Of a stretch of DNA of 64,000 nucleotides, positions 46,192 to 55,260 are shown piece by piece. Each line of letters begins with the position of its first letter. Within the stretch, counting starts at the first letter, position 1. This DNA comes from Akkermansiaceae bacterium (GTDB taxonomy: Bacteria; Verrucomicrobiota; Verrucomicrobiia; Verrucomicrobiales; Akkermansiaceae), in assembly GCA_026421245.1 (NCBI GenBank), contig JAPKDJ010000009.1, positions 1 to 64,000 on the forward strand. The letters are read 5' to 3'. Under the pieces are notes generated by a model that saw only the letters and a program-made list of their open reading frames with translations, had not been told where the DNA came from and did no database searches. The position numbers and the translations under genes were made by a program.

Positions 46192-48561
46192 CTACTTTTT
46201 CGCTGCTTGATACTGGGCGAGAAGGGTGTCGCAAAGTTTCTGGGTCTCGGCGATTTTCGGGACAACTTTGGGGTCTTCCTCTTTTTGAGCGGTGAGGACG
46301 ATGAGTTGCTCCCGAGCTTGGACGAGCTTGGTGTTGATAGCAGCAGCTTTCCAATTCTTAATTTTGGTATCGAACTGGTTGGCGGCGGCGGAAGCCTTTT
46401 CAAGCTCAGCTTGTGAAATTTGGGCGAGTTTCTCTTTGTCTTGAATGGCTTTGCGGAGAGGTCCGACCTGCTGATTGAGTTGGAGGACTTTGGCCTGTTT
46501 CGCTTTCATGGCTTCAAGGGGGATCACTTTGGCCTTGGCGACCTGATCACGTTGGTCAATCAGTCGGGCGTGGGCCTCGGTGAATTGTTTGATGCGGGCA
46601 TCTTCCTGGATATTTCCCGCTTCAAGGTCTTTGGAGCGTTGGGAGAAATCAGCGAGGAGCTTCTTGTGAGCGTCCACCTTGGCGGCGAGTTGCTGCACAA
46701 TTTGGCGTTGTTGGTGTTCTGTTTGTTCCGCGGTCACCAAAGCATTTTTCTTTTCGACGTTATTGGGATCCATATTTGAAGCCTGACGTTTTTTTAGGGA
46801 GTCATGGGCCGTGGCGACGAGAGCTTGGTTGGCGGTGCGGTGCGATTGGACAAGTTCCTCCTGCTCGGCGGAAAACTTTTGACGTTCCTGGACAAGCTGC
46901 GATTTCTGTTGAGCCGAGCCTTTGGCATTTTTGGTAATCTCATCCCTTTCGACGAGCTTCGCGGTGGCCTGGGCTTCAAGTTGTTTGCGCTTGGCTTCGA
47001 GGTCGCCGGTCTCTTTTTGGAATTTGGTAGCGTCTTGATTTACGGTAGCAATAGTAGTCTCCGTTTGAGTCAGCTTATCCTTGGTTGCCTTTACGGCAGC
47101 TTGTGCGGCGGTCACCTTTTGGCGCACAGCAGCAATGACCGCTTCGAAAGCGGTCTTCTCCTTTAGGAGGGAAGCAATGCGATCCTGAATGTTTGGTGGG
47201 GTGGCGCTGAGTTCACCGATCTTTTTCATGTCTTTGGTTTCAAAGACTTCGATCTTTCCGTTCCAGTCGGCGGTGAAGTAGCGGCTGGCATCGTGCGAAA
47301 AGGCGACTTCGGTGATCATCTCGGGAGAAGGATTGGATTGTTTTTCCATCCCAAGATCTGGTTTCCAAAGCTTCACCCGATAGTCGCGACCAGCGGTGAT
47401 GAGCGTGCCATTGGCGGCGTAGTCCATGGCAAGAAGTCCGCCGCCGGTGGACGTCGCTTTTTTGATCTCCTTTCCCTGATTCATGTCCCAAAAACGAATG
47501 GTTCCGTCTTCCGAGGCAGTTGCGATGAGGTTTGAGTCGGCGCGCCACTTGATGTCGGTGATGGCGCCCTGGTGTCCCCGGAGAGAGTGGAATTCATTAC
47601 CGGTAAAGGCTTCCCAAATCTGAACCCCGTTACCACGTCCGCCGGTGGCCAATAGGACCCCATCATGTGAGTAGGCGAGGGCGGTGACCCAGTCGGTGTG
47701 TTTTTTGATACTATGGGTCTGTTCAATTTCCTGAGTGTCCCAGAGTTTCACAAGACGGCTGGGTCCTCCAAGGGCGACTCCGCCGAGGTCGGCACGCAGA
47801 TCGGCAGCGAGGACAGAATCGAACTCCTTGCCCATCGTCATCATGACCTTGCCGGTAGTGATGTCCCAGGTGATGGTGGTGCCAGATTTCCCCGCGATGC
47901 CACCGCCTGCTAGGAGGTATTTGCCGCTGGGGTGGAAGGAGAGGGTTTCGGGTTGACCCGCCGGGAAGGGAAGAACGCCGCTGAGTTTGAGGGTGTCGGT
48001 GTTGTAAAGGAGGACCTGCCGCTGTCCGGTAACGGCAAGAAGAGGAGCCCATGGGCTGGCGTCCATGTCGCCGACAACAGTAGATCGGTTGGGCGTGATC
48101 ACCGGCTCAAGAAGGAGGTCTTGAGGCATGGGAGGAGGACCTTCGGGGCGTTTGCCGGTGGGAACGGCTCCAAGAGAGAAAGCGGGCTTTGGGCGCTTCT
48201 TGGCCTTGGAGCCCTTGTTTTCAAGAAGGCCGCCATCAATCCAGGCCCGGATCAGGTCGGCGTCTTTCTTTGCGATCTTCTCACCTTCAGGTGGCATGAT
48301 CGGCTCGCCGGTTTGCACGGTGACAATGAACAGCTTGGAACTACCTCCATCACCGGCGAGGGCGATTTTTCCACCGGAGCTTCCGGCCATCGCGCCCATG
48401 TAAGTGGAGAGGTCGAGGTCGCCTTTTTTCTTATCCGGATTATGGCAATTCAGGCACTTGGATTCGAAGATGGGAAAGATGTGGTCATCGTAAGTGATCT
48501 TGTCAGCGCCATGGGCAAGTGACGAAGCTACGACGAGGGATGCGAGCGAGGGTTTCAACAT
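46192..48561 (-). CDS. cytochrome-domain WD40 protein with long coiled coil
   Basis: A 789-residue exported protein. A signal peptide (1-19) is followed by a planctomycete-type cytochrome c domain with heme motif C36-x2-C39-H40 (KCLNCHNPDKKKGDLDLS). Then WD40-like repeats (about 150-440) with recurring SHDGVLLATGG, ADSNLIATASEDGTIRFWD and YAANGTLITAGRDYRVKLW. The C-terminal half (about 450-789) is one long coiled coil rich in Ala, Gln, Glu and Lys. It is the last gene of the four-gene surface operon. The WD40/cytochrome pair is established in PVC genomes; its partner is not known. Confidence 0.85.
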   Translation of the reverse strand: MLKPSLASLVVASSLAHGADKITYDDHIFPIFESKCLNCHNPDKKKGDLDLSTYMGAMAGSSGGKIALAGDGGSSKLFIVTVQTGEPIMPPEGEKIAKKDADLIRAWIDGGLLENKGSKAKKRPKPAFSLGAVPTGKRPEGPPPMPQDLLLEPVITPNRSTVVGDMDASPWAPLLAVTGQRQVLLYNTDTLKLSGVLPFPAGQPETLSFHPSGKYLLAGGGIAGKSGTTITWDITTGKVMMTMGKEFDSVLAADLRADLGGVALGGPSRLVKLWDTQEIEQTHSIKKHTDWVTALAYSHDGVLLATGGRGNGVQIWEAFTGNEFHSLRGHQGAITDIKWRADSNLIATASEDGTIRFWDMNQGKEIKKATSTGGGLLAMDYAANGTLITAGRDYRVKLWKPDLGMEKQSNPSPEMITEVAFSHDASRYFTADWNGKIEVFETKDMKKIGELSATPPNIQDRIASLLKEKTAFEAVIAAVRQKVTAAQAAVKATKDKLTQTETTIATVNQDATKFQKETGDLEAKRKQLEAQATAKLVERDEITKNAKGSAQQKSQLVQERQKFSAEQEELVQSHRTANQALVATAHDSLKKRQASNMDPNNVEKKNALVTAEQTEHQQRQIVQQLAAKVDAHKKLLADFSQRSKDLEAGNIQEDARIKQFTEAHARLIDQRDQVAKAKVIPLEAMKAKQAKVLQLNQQVGPLRKAIQDKEKLAQISQAELEKASAAANQFDTKIKNWKAAAINTKLVQAREQLIVLTAQKEEDPKVVPKIAETQKLCDTLLAQYQAAKK

Positions 48562-48573
48562 CGGTCCTGCTGG

Positions 48574-51366
48574 CTAGTGGTTGAAGAGATACTCCTTCGA
48601 GTTCAAGAGGGCCCAGAAGATATCCTCGAGGACGAGGCGCGTCTCATTAGGGTCCTTGGCTTCGGCAAGGACGTGGTTGAGTTTGGAAACTTCGGCCTCG
48701 TTTGGACTTCGGCTAACGGTGCGTCGGTAGAGTGATTTCACGATCTCCATGGGCTCTATTTTCTGCTCCATCAATTTGTTGATGACCTTTCCGCGAGTGA
48801 TCCGGCTGGTCACGGAGTCACCGTTTAGCAGGTGGAGAGCCTGGGAGAGATTAGGCTCCATTTTGACTTCGCAGGAACACACGGTCTTGCGAGTGGCACG
48901 ACCGAAGGTAGTTAGGAAATAGGTGGAGGTGTTTCCATCGGCAATGTTCACGGCGCGAGCGCCAAGCGGGAGACCTCGAAATTTATTGGGCGTGTCGGTG
49001 ACCTGGGCAAGGGTATCGAGAAGCACCTCGGCACGAAGTCGGCGAATGCGTGACTTGGCGAAGTTATTGGTGTCGGCGGCGTTTGTTTCGTTGGCCTTCG
49101 TCGAGAGTTGGTAGGTGCGCGAAGTGCAAATGTCGCGGACGAGCTTCTTCATATCAAAGTTATACTCGGTGAACTTTTTACCGAGGACTTCAAGCAATGC
49201 AGGATTGGTCGCTGGATTTGAGACGCGAACGTCATCGACGGGATCAACGATGCCAATGCCGAAGAAGTGGGACCAGATGATGTTTGCGGTATTACGGGCG
49301 AACCAGGGGTTGCCGGGTTTGGTGAGCCACTCAGCCATGGCCTTGCGACGAGTGGTGCCTTTTACTTCAGCAGGACCGCCTCCGAGGTAGGTGGGAACGG
49401 CGTTTTGCTTGGTGACGGGATGCTGGATCTCACCGCCTCCATCGTAAACGATCATGTCAGTGGGGTCTTCTCCACGCTTCCGCTTCACTCCGGTAAAGAA
49501 GGATGCGAAGCCGTAGTAGTCATCCATGGTCCAGCGGTCAAAGGGGTGGTTGTGGCATTGGGCACACTGGATTCGGGTTCCCATAAAGACCTGGGCTACG
49601 TTCTCTGTGAGCTTTTTAATGTCGCGTTCGGCCTTGAAGAAGTTGGTGGCGGGGCTGTCGTAGGATCCTCCCGTTGCGGAGAGGAGGTCGTGGACGATCT
49701 CGTTGAAAGGCCGGTTGTTTGCAATCTGACCACGGAGCCATTCATACCAAAGGAGGGCTGACTTATAGGTGACATCGTTTCCGTTGTTTCCGGTGGTGCG
49801 GATCTGGAGAAGCTCGGCCCATTTCATGACCCAGATTTCGGTGAAGTCCTTGCGCTCGAGAAGTTGGTCGACGAGAGCTTCACGCTTCTTGGGGGTTTGG
49901 TCCGCGACGAAGGTTTTCAATTCTTCCTCGGAGGGAAGGAGTCCCACGATGTCGAGGTGGACGCGACGGGCGAAGATTTCATCGCTACAAATCTCCGAGG
50001 GGATGATGCGGAGTTTATGGAGTTTCTCATGGACGTGTTTGTCAATGTAGTTGAATTCCGGGAATTGTGGGCGGGTGTATTTCAGTCCGCTGGGAATGAT
50101 GATCGCCTGGGAGCCTTCGGTGAAGGTGTGGAAACGAGCCATGAGGAATGCTTCCCCCTGTGTTTTCGAGGTGGCGACACCAGCGGACTCATCGATGCCT
50201 ACGGAATTATCGTTGGACGAGGTGTAGCTGGAGAGAGTGGAAACGTCGCGGTCGGTTCCATCAGAGTAAGTGGCTTTGACAGTGAGAGGGATTTTCTTGT
50301 TACTTCCCTCGAGAAGCATCTGCTTTGGCTCAACATCAATCTTTATGGGGAGAGCAACGTCAGCGGGGTCATAGTTTGCGCCATCCTGAATCCACTCGAG
50401 AAGAGTGGCGTAGTAGGGGTGATCTTTTTCGAACAACTTCCCACCGGTATGAGGCACGATGCCGCTGGATTTTGTGAGGAGAAGAGAGTCCTCGGGAATC
50501 GCCAAATTGAGGCGGCGCCCAGCGAATTCACGAGTGATACGGTAATGGTCTCCCTTTGGATCATATCCGAAAAGAGAGATCATGAAGCCGTCTTGCCCTC
50601 GGGCGGAACCATGGCATGAACCGGTATTGCATCCGGAGGCCGTGAAGACAGGAACGACGTCCTGTTGGAAGCTGATTCTACGACCTTCCTGTGCTCCCTT
50701 GACCGTTACGGGAACGGTAAGTTCCCTGCCGCGGAATGTGATTTTAACCGAGGTCGCGCCATCCTTGAGGGGGAAGAGAGTTGATCCTTCAAGGCGGACG
50801 AGAGTAGCGTCAGCAATCGCAAATACTACCGAAGGAGTGACTTCCCGGGTGACTGCGTTCTTGTCAGTTGCAAGGATGATGAGTTTGTGGAAATCGCGCT
50901 TGGTCTCGAGGCTGACCGAGGAAGGGTAAACCGCAATTGAGGCGAGGTTTGGATCCGGTTGATCCGAGTCTTCTAGAGGGGCGGAGCGCTCGCGATGCTG
51001 GAGAGTGACTTTGTCGTCCCAAGGAGCTCCTTTCGAGATCCAGGCTTTAAGACGGGCGATTTGCTCTTCTGTGAGAGGTTGGCGTTCCTTCTTTTTGGAC
51101 GAAGGGGGCATGAATTCGTCGTCGTCATGTGGTAGCTGGAGGCGACGGAGGAGCTCGGACTTGTCGGGGGCCTTGAGATCGAAAGGCGATCCGGAGTCAC
51201 CACCTTCGAGGAACTTTGCTTTGAGATCCATGCGGAGACCACCCTTGTCTTTTTCTGCGTTGTGACATTCGACGCATGAATGCTCAAAAATGTCGCGGAC
51301 TTCATTGATGGAAGCCGGAGCGGAAAGGGCGAGGACGGTGAAGAGAGTTGGGGCAAGAGTCTTCAT
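48574..51366 (-). CDS. DUF1549/DUF1553 exported cytochrome-domain protein
   Basis: A 930-residue protein with a signal peptide (1-19). A first heme motif is C31-x2-C34-H35 (SCVECHNAEKDKGG). A second unusual motif, C246-x4-C251-H252 (GCNTGSCHG), follows. A Big_2-like segment lies at about 345-420 (LLEGSNKKIPLTVKATYSDG). The DUF1549 region has a third motif CAQCHNHPFDRWTMDDYYG near 600, and the DUF1553 region follows with NIIWSHFFGIGIVDPVDD and a C-terminal LNSKEYLFNH. This family is a hallmark of Planctomycetes and Verrucomicrobia and is always paired with DUF1501. Function unknown; it probably sits in the periplasm or outer membrane. Confidence 0.92.
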   Translation of the reverse strand: MKTLAPTLFTVLALSAPASINEVRDIFEHSCVECHNAEKDKGGLRMDLKAKFLEGGDSGSPFDLKAPDKSELLRRLQLPHDDDEFMPPSSKKKERQPLTEEQIARLKAWISKGAPWDDKVTLQHRERSAPLEDSDQPDPNLASIAVYPSSVSLETKRDFHKLIILATDKNAVTREVTPSVVFAIADATLVRLEGSTLFPLKDGATSVKITFRGRELTVPVTVKGAQEGRRISFQQDVVPVFTASGCNTGSCHGSARGQDGFMISLFGYDPKGDHYRITREFAGRRLNLAIPEDSLLLTKSSGIVPHTGGKLFEKDHPYYATLLEWIQDGANYDPADVALPIKIDVEPKQMLLEGSNKKIPLTVKATYSDGTDRDVSTLSSYTSSNDNSVGIDESAGVATSKTQGEAFLMARFHTFTEGSQAIIIPSGLKYTRPQFPEFNYIDKHVHEKLHKLRIIPSEICSDEIFARRVHLDIVGLLPSEEELKTFVADQTPKKREALVDQLLERKDFTEIWVMKWAELLQIRTTGNNGNDVTYKSALLWYEWLRGQIANNRPFNEIVHDLLSATGGSYDSPATNFFKAERDIKKLTENVAQVFMGTRIQCAQCHNHPFDRWTMDDYYGFASFFTGVKRKRGEDPTDMIVYDGGGEIQHPVTKQNAVPTYLGGGPAEVKGTTRRKAMAEWLTKPGNPWFARNTANIIWSHFFGIGIVDPVDDVRVSNPATNPALLEVLGKKFTEYNFDMKKLVRDICTSRTYQLSTKANETNAADTNNFAKSRIRRLRAEVLLDTLAQVTDTPNKFRGLPLGARAVNIADGNTSTYFLTTFGRATRKTVCSCEVKMEPNLSQALHLLNGDSVTSRITRGKVINKLMEQKIEPMEIVKSLYRRTVSRSPNEAEVSKLNHVLAEAKDPNETRLVLEDIFWALLNSKEYLFNH

Positions 51367-53789
51367 TTACTGGACTGTCGAAGTTGTTCGAGACGGGAGA
51401 GAGGTTTCTTTGGGGTTTCCTTTTTTACAACCTTGGCGGCTTCCTTTTTAGGTTCGGCCTTTTTCTTAGGAGCCGGTGGTGGTGGGTCGATGCGGAGGGT
51501 TCCGCCATGTCCCACATTGTGAGGGATGGGATGTCCATTTTTTGTGATGATGACCTGGCAAAAAAGATTGCTGTGCTTTCCCTTTCGGGCGTCCTCGGCG
51601 ACTTCGAGCGGGAAACTCACTTCGGCTGACTTGGTCGTGATCATTTTTTCGGCGGACTTTACCCCGTGTGGAAGAGCCTGGAGAATGACCCGGGCTTCTC
51701 CGGAGAAGGCTTCGAGTTGCTCAACTTTGACAATGACGTTGGTGTTTTTACCTGGGTTGGTGGCCGCCATGGCGAGCGTCATTTGGACGAATGGCTCAGA
51801 GACTTTGACGTCGACGAAATTTGACGAGACACGCACGATGCCGCGATCACTGACGGACTCGCCGGTGATGAGTATTTTCCATTCAGCGGTGGGGGCATCA
51901 CCATTGGCGTTCAATACCAGAGTGGCTTCATTTTTGCCCTCGGGGATGTCGATTTCATTGGGAGCTCCGATTCCGGGTGGCTTCCATGGAAGGCGAACCT
52001 TGATTTTTTTAGTGAAGTCCTTGGCTCGCTTGGCGGTGATCTTGAGAGTCATCGTTCCATTGCGGACGAGAGGGACCGGAGGAGCGAAAAGTTCCAGGTG
52101 GTATGGAGCCTCTTCGATCACTGCGATGGAGATCTTTTGGGTGTTGGTGACCTGGTAATCTCCCTGATTGTTGACGTAGAGGTGGGAGATCTTTTCGGTG
52201 AAGGGCCCACGAAGTTTCGTCTTTGGATCTTCGATTTCAAACTGATAAAGGCCTCCTCCAATGGGGGCGTCGGCTTTGGCCTCAAAGAGAATGGGAAAGT
52301 TGCTGAGGTTTCGGGGAACAGCGGGAGTTCTAAAAGTGACTCCGTCGGGGAGTGTGGGTGCGTGGAAAACGACGTCACAGCCAATGTTTGAGCGAACGAT
52401 GTTGGGAGCGATGGCAAGGCGGTTGCCTCGCGGGATTTCAATCATCTTGTGCTTCTGGGTGTCAGCGCGGTCGGCAGGAGGCAGGGTGAGGGCGAGAGAT
52501 TGAGTTCGTTTCTGAAGCTCGATGCGATAGGTGAAGTCAGGACCTCCCCGCTTCAGTTGATCTCGAATATTTAAAACGTAGTCGCCATCGGCTAGGATCT
52601 CATAGTCGAGCCTGCTGTCGGGGGTCCCTTGGGTTTGGTCGTCGTTGGCCTGTAGGTATTTGTTGTCCTTGGCCTGACGGATCGTGATGATGCTGTCGAC
52701 AGGGGAACGCAATTCACGGGCGAGGACTTGAATGCGGAGTTTCTCGCCCTTCTTGGCTTGAAAGCGGAACCAGTCTTGATCCTCAGGGGTGGAAAGAACG
52801 CCGTGGAAAGCGAAGGGTGCGGTTGGTGCGTTTTGGAGAGGAATGGCAGTCTTGTAGTTCTCGTTTGGTTCGGTTTCGTTGAGGTAATCAAGAGGAGAAA
52901 CGTGAACGAGGTTGCCGGAAGGGGCGCTGAGGCCGTCCGATTCGGCGATAGCAGAGAAGGGCTCATTACCAACCTTGATTCTCTTCTTAAGTGGTCCTTT
53001 GGCGTCGCCGATGAAGGTGAACTCCACCTCCTCGCCCGGTTTTACAGCAGGAGGAAAGACCGCACGAGGGCGCGGGAACGTTCCGATGTGCATCCTATAT
53101 TGTGAGGAGGCGTTTCCCTGGTAGGACGATTCACGAACAAGGATGGTGTAGGGGCCGTCCTCCGGGACGATGATGGAAGCGGCGCAGTCGCGCTTCAGGA
53201 AAGGGGAATCGTCGTTGACTGCCAGTTCGAAACGGTTCTTGTCGAGGATGGCGATGTAGGGATCGAACATGACCCGTCCAAGACGCATTGCTTCGACTTC
53301 GACCGAGAGACGTTGGCCTTTTTTGCACTGCACTTGGTAGAAGTCATCGTCTTCCGAGTCTGCAACACCTTGGACGGTGACGTTGAGATCGACCTTTTGT
53401 GGTTCACCAAAGGTGTTGTTGATGTCCTTTTTAAGATCCGCGGTGCGGGCCTCCATGACGGTGGGAAACTGGCCCACCCAAAAGGTGCGCATGTAACTCA
53501 TGCCGCCTTTGCAACGAAGACGCATTGGGTGCTCACCGAGTTTGGCATCGGGTGCGATGACGAGAACTGCAGTGACACTTTTGTGATCCTTTCCCTTGGT
53601 GAGGGATTTTACGGTCATTCCTTCTTGATACAGAACAAGCTCCTCGGGCTCGTAGAGACGGTTTCCCAGAAGGGTGATCTTCACTTCGGTCCCTCGTTTT
53701 CCGCCACGCGGCTCGACCCGCGAAAGGTCGGGGGTGAAGGCCGAAGCAGAGAAGATAGTGACAGCAAATAGAAAAAAGGTGCGGATCAT
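51363..53789 (-). CDS. exported multi-Ig / pre-peptidase-like domain protein
   Basis: An 808-residue protein with a signal peptide (1-17). Repeated beta-sandwich units include LPKNRFELAVNDDSPFL-like and SQYRMHIGTFPRPRA segments that resemble bacterial pre-peptidase C-terminal (PPC) domains near 140-240 and 310-420. Later parts are Ig-like (MTLKITAKRAKDFTKKIKV). The tail from about 765 is Lys/Pro/Glu-rich. It overlaps the DUF1549 gene by four bases. It is probably a large surface protein bound to the cytochrome complex. Confidence 0.75.
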   Translation of the reverse strand: MIRTFFLFAVTIFSASAFTPDLSRVEPRGGKRGTEVKITLLGNRLYEPEELVLYQEGMTVKSLTKGKDHKSVTAVLVIAPDAKLGEHPMRLRCKGGMSYMRTFWVGQFPTVMEARTADLKKDINNTFGEPQKVDLNVTVQGVADSEDDDFYQVQCKKGQRLSVEVEAMRLGRVMFDPYIAILDKNRFELAVNDDSPFLKRDCAASIIVPEDGPYTILVRESSYQGNASSQYRMHIGTFPRPRAVFPPAVKPGEEVEFTFIGDAKGPLKKRIKVGNEPFSAIAESDGLSAPSGNLVHVSPLDYLNETEPNENYKTAIPLQNAPTAPFAFHGVLSTPEDQDWFRFQAKKGEKLRIQVLARELRSPVDSIITIRQAKDNKYLQANDDQTQGTPDSRLDYEILADGDYVLNIRDQLKRGGPDFTYRIELQKRTQSLALTLPPADRADTQKHKMIEIPRGNRLAIAPNIVRSNIGCDVVFHAPTLPDGVTFRTPAVPRNLSNFPILFEAKADAPIGGGLYQFEIEDPKTKLRGPFTEKISHLYVNNQGDYQVTNTQKISIAVIEEAPYHLELFAPPVPLVRNGTMTLKITAKRAKDFTKKIKVRLPWKPPGIGAPNEIDIPEGKNEATLVLNANGDAPTAEWKILITGESVSDRGIVRVSSNFVDVKVSEPFVQMTLAMAATNPGKNTNVIVKVEQLEAFSGEARVILQALPHGVKSAEKMITTKSAEVSFPLEVAEDARKGKHSNLFCQVIITKNGHPIPHNVGHGGTLRIDPPPPAPKKKAEPKKEAAKVVKKETPKKPLSRLEQLRQSSK

Positions 53790-53801
53790 GATGGGGGCGT
53801 T

Positions 53802-55133
53802 TTAAGCTTTCTTGGCGAGGATCTCGTCCAAGATACGGCCTCCATCCACGATTTCGATGGGGCGGCCGCCTGGTGCCATGAGCTCCTTGTCTGCTGTGAT
53901 ACCGAGTTGGTTGTAGACAGTCTTGGCGAGAGAATCGATGCCAACCATGTCCTCCTCCGGTTCTCCTCCGAGGGCATCCGAACTACCGTGAACCAGCCCG
54001 CGATGGACTCCGCCGCCTGCGAGGCCCACGGAGAAAACGCGAGGCCAGTGATCGCGACCTCCAGTGGCATTGATCTTGGGCGTGCGACCGAATTCGGAAG
54101 TAATCATGACGAGGGTGGAGTCAAGGAGACCGCGCTCGTCGAGATCGGAAATCAGAGTTGCGATGGCCTGATCGACCGTGGGCAGCTGTTGTTGAATTCC
54201 GTTTTTGATATTATCGTGGTGATCCCAGCCACCAGCAGTGAGAGACACGAAACGGGTGCCGGCTTCGACAAGCCGTCGGGCCAGGAGCATCCGCTGCCCC
54301 GGGGTATTCATGCCGTAACGCTTTTGAACAGCTTCGGGCTCTGCCTTAAGGTTGAATGCCTCACGAGCTTGTTGGGAGGAAATCAACTTGTAAGCGTGTT
54401 GGTAAAAGGCGTCCATGGAATCGAGAGCATCCGATTCTTCAAGGGTCTTGAAGTGGTGGTCGACGGTTTCCAGAAGGTTGCGTCGACGGTTGAAACGCTT
54501 TTCATCGACTCCGCTGGGCATGTTGAGGTCACGAACTTTAAAGTCCCCCCGTGAGGGCTCTGATCCGATGGCGAAGGGGCCATAGGCCGAGGAAAGGTAT
54601 CCTGAATTGGCAAACTCGTTCGGCACCGAAGGGACACAGACGTAGGGTGGAAGGTTGTTGCGGGATCCGAGTTCATGCGAAACCACCGAACCCATGGACG
54701 GGAATTCAAGGGCCGGAGAAGGCTTGTAGCCGGTGAACATGTTGTGGGTGCCCCGTTCGTGGGCTGCCTCGCCGTGTGCCATGGACCGAATGATGGTCAT
54801 TTTGTCGGCAATTTTGGCAGTGTGCTTGAGATACTGGCTGAACTTAATACCCTTGATTGAAGTGTTGATGGTGCCAAAGGGACCGCGGTATTCGGAGGGG
54901 GCATAAGGCTTTGGATCCCAAGATTCCTGATGGGCCATGCCGCCGGGAAGGAAGATCTGAATCACCGATTGAGCGACGCCTTCACGGGTTTTGTAATTTT
55001 TCTGGGCACCCTGGGCTTCCATTTGGAGGAACTGGGGAAGAGTGAGACCAAGACCTCCGAGGAGGCCGACGTGAAGGAAGCCACGACGGGAGAAGTCGTT
55101 GGCGAAGGGGTTTCCGGGGCAGGGTTCTTTCAT
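53802..55133 (-). CDS. DUF1501 protein with Tat-type signal
   Basis: A 443-residue protein. A twin-Arg signal (SRRGFLHVGLLGGLGLTL, 15-32) suggests export as a folded enzyme. The DUF1501 domain (about 45-440) has FLPGGMAHQESWDPK, MGSVVSHELGSRNN, VSLTAGGWDHHDN and MITSEFGRTPKINATGGRDH, which resemble sulfatase/alkaline-phosphatase-fold metal motifs. First gene of the four-gene minus-strand operon, next to the divergent kinase gene. The Tat signal is notable because Tat substrates often carry cofactors. Confidence 0.92.
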   Translation of the reverse strand: MKEPCPGNPFANDFSRRGFLHVGLLGGLGLTLPQFLQMEAQGAQKNYKTREGVAQSVIQIFLPGGMAHQESWDPKPYAPSEYRGPFGTINTSIKGIKFSQYLKHTAKIADKMTIIRSMAHGEAAHERGTHNMFTGYKPSPALEFPSMGSVVSHELGSRNNLPPYVCVPSVPNEFANSGYLSSAYGPFAIGSEPSRGDFKVRDLNMPSGVDEKRFNRRRNLLETVDHHFKTLEESDALDSMDAFYQHAYKLISSQQAREAFNLKAEPEAVQKRYGMNTPGQRMLLARRLVEAGTRFVSLTAGGWDHHDNIKNGIQQQLPTVDQAIATLISDLDERGLLDSTLVMITSEFGRTPKINATGGRDHWPRVFSVGLAGGGVHRGLVHGSSDALGGEPEEDMVGIDSLAKTVYNQLGITADKELMAPGGRPIEIVDGGRILDEILAKKA

Positions 55134-55260
55134 AGGACGGAGCTAATTCTGTTTATTAACGCATCCTTTCGGAATTTTTAATCAATTCTTTAGCGAAAAG
55201 TGAAGATTCGAGAGGCTGGACTTTTTTTATTTTTTTGGGACTATTTCGATTAGCCCCCTC

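Noticed and set aside
47932-48522. A plus-strand frame of about 196 codons within the WD40 gene
   Set aside because: It mirrors the WD40 and cytochrome coding strand and has no recognisable features.
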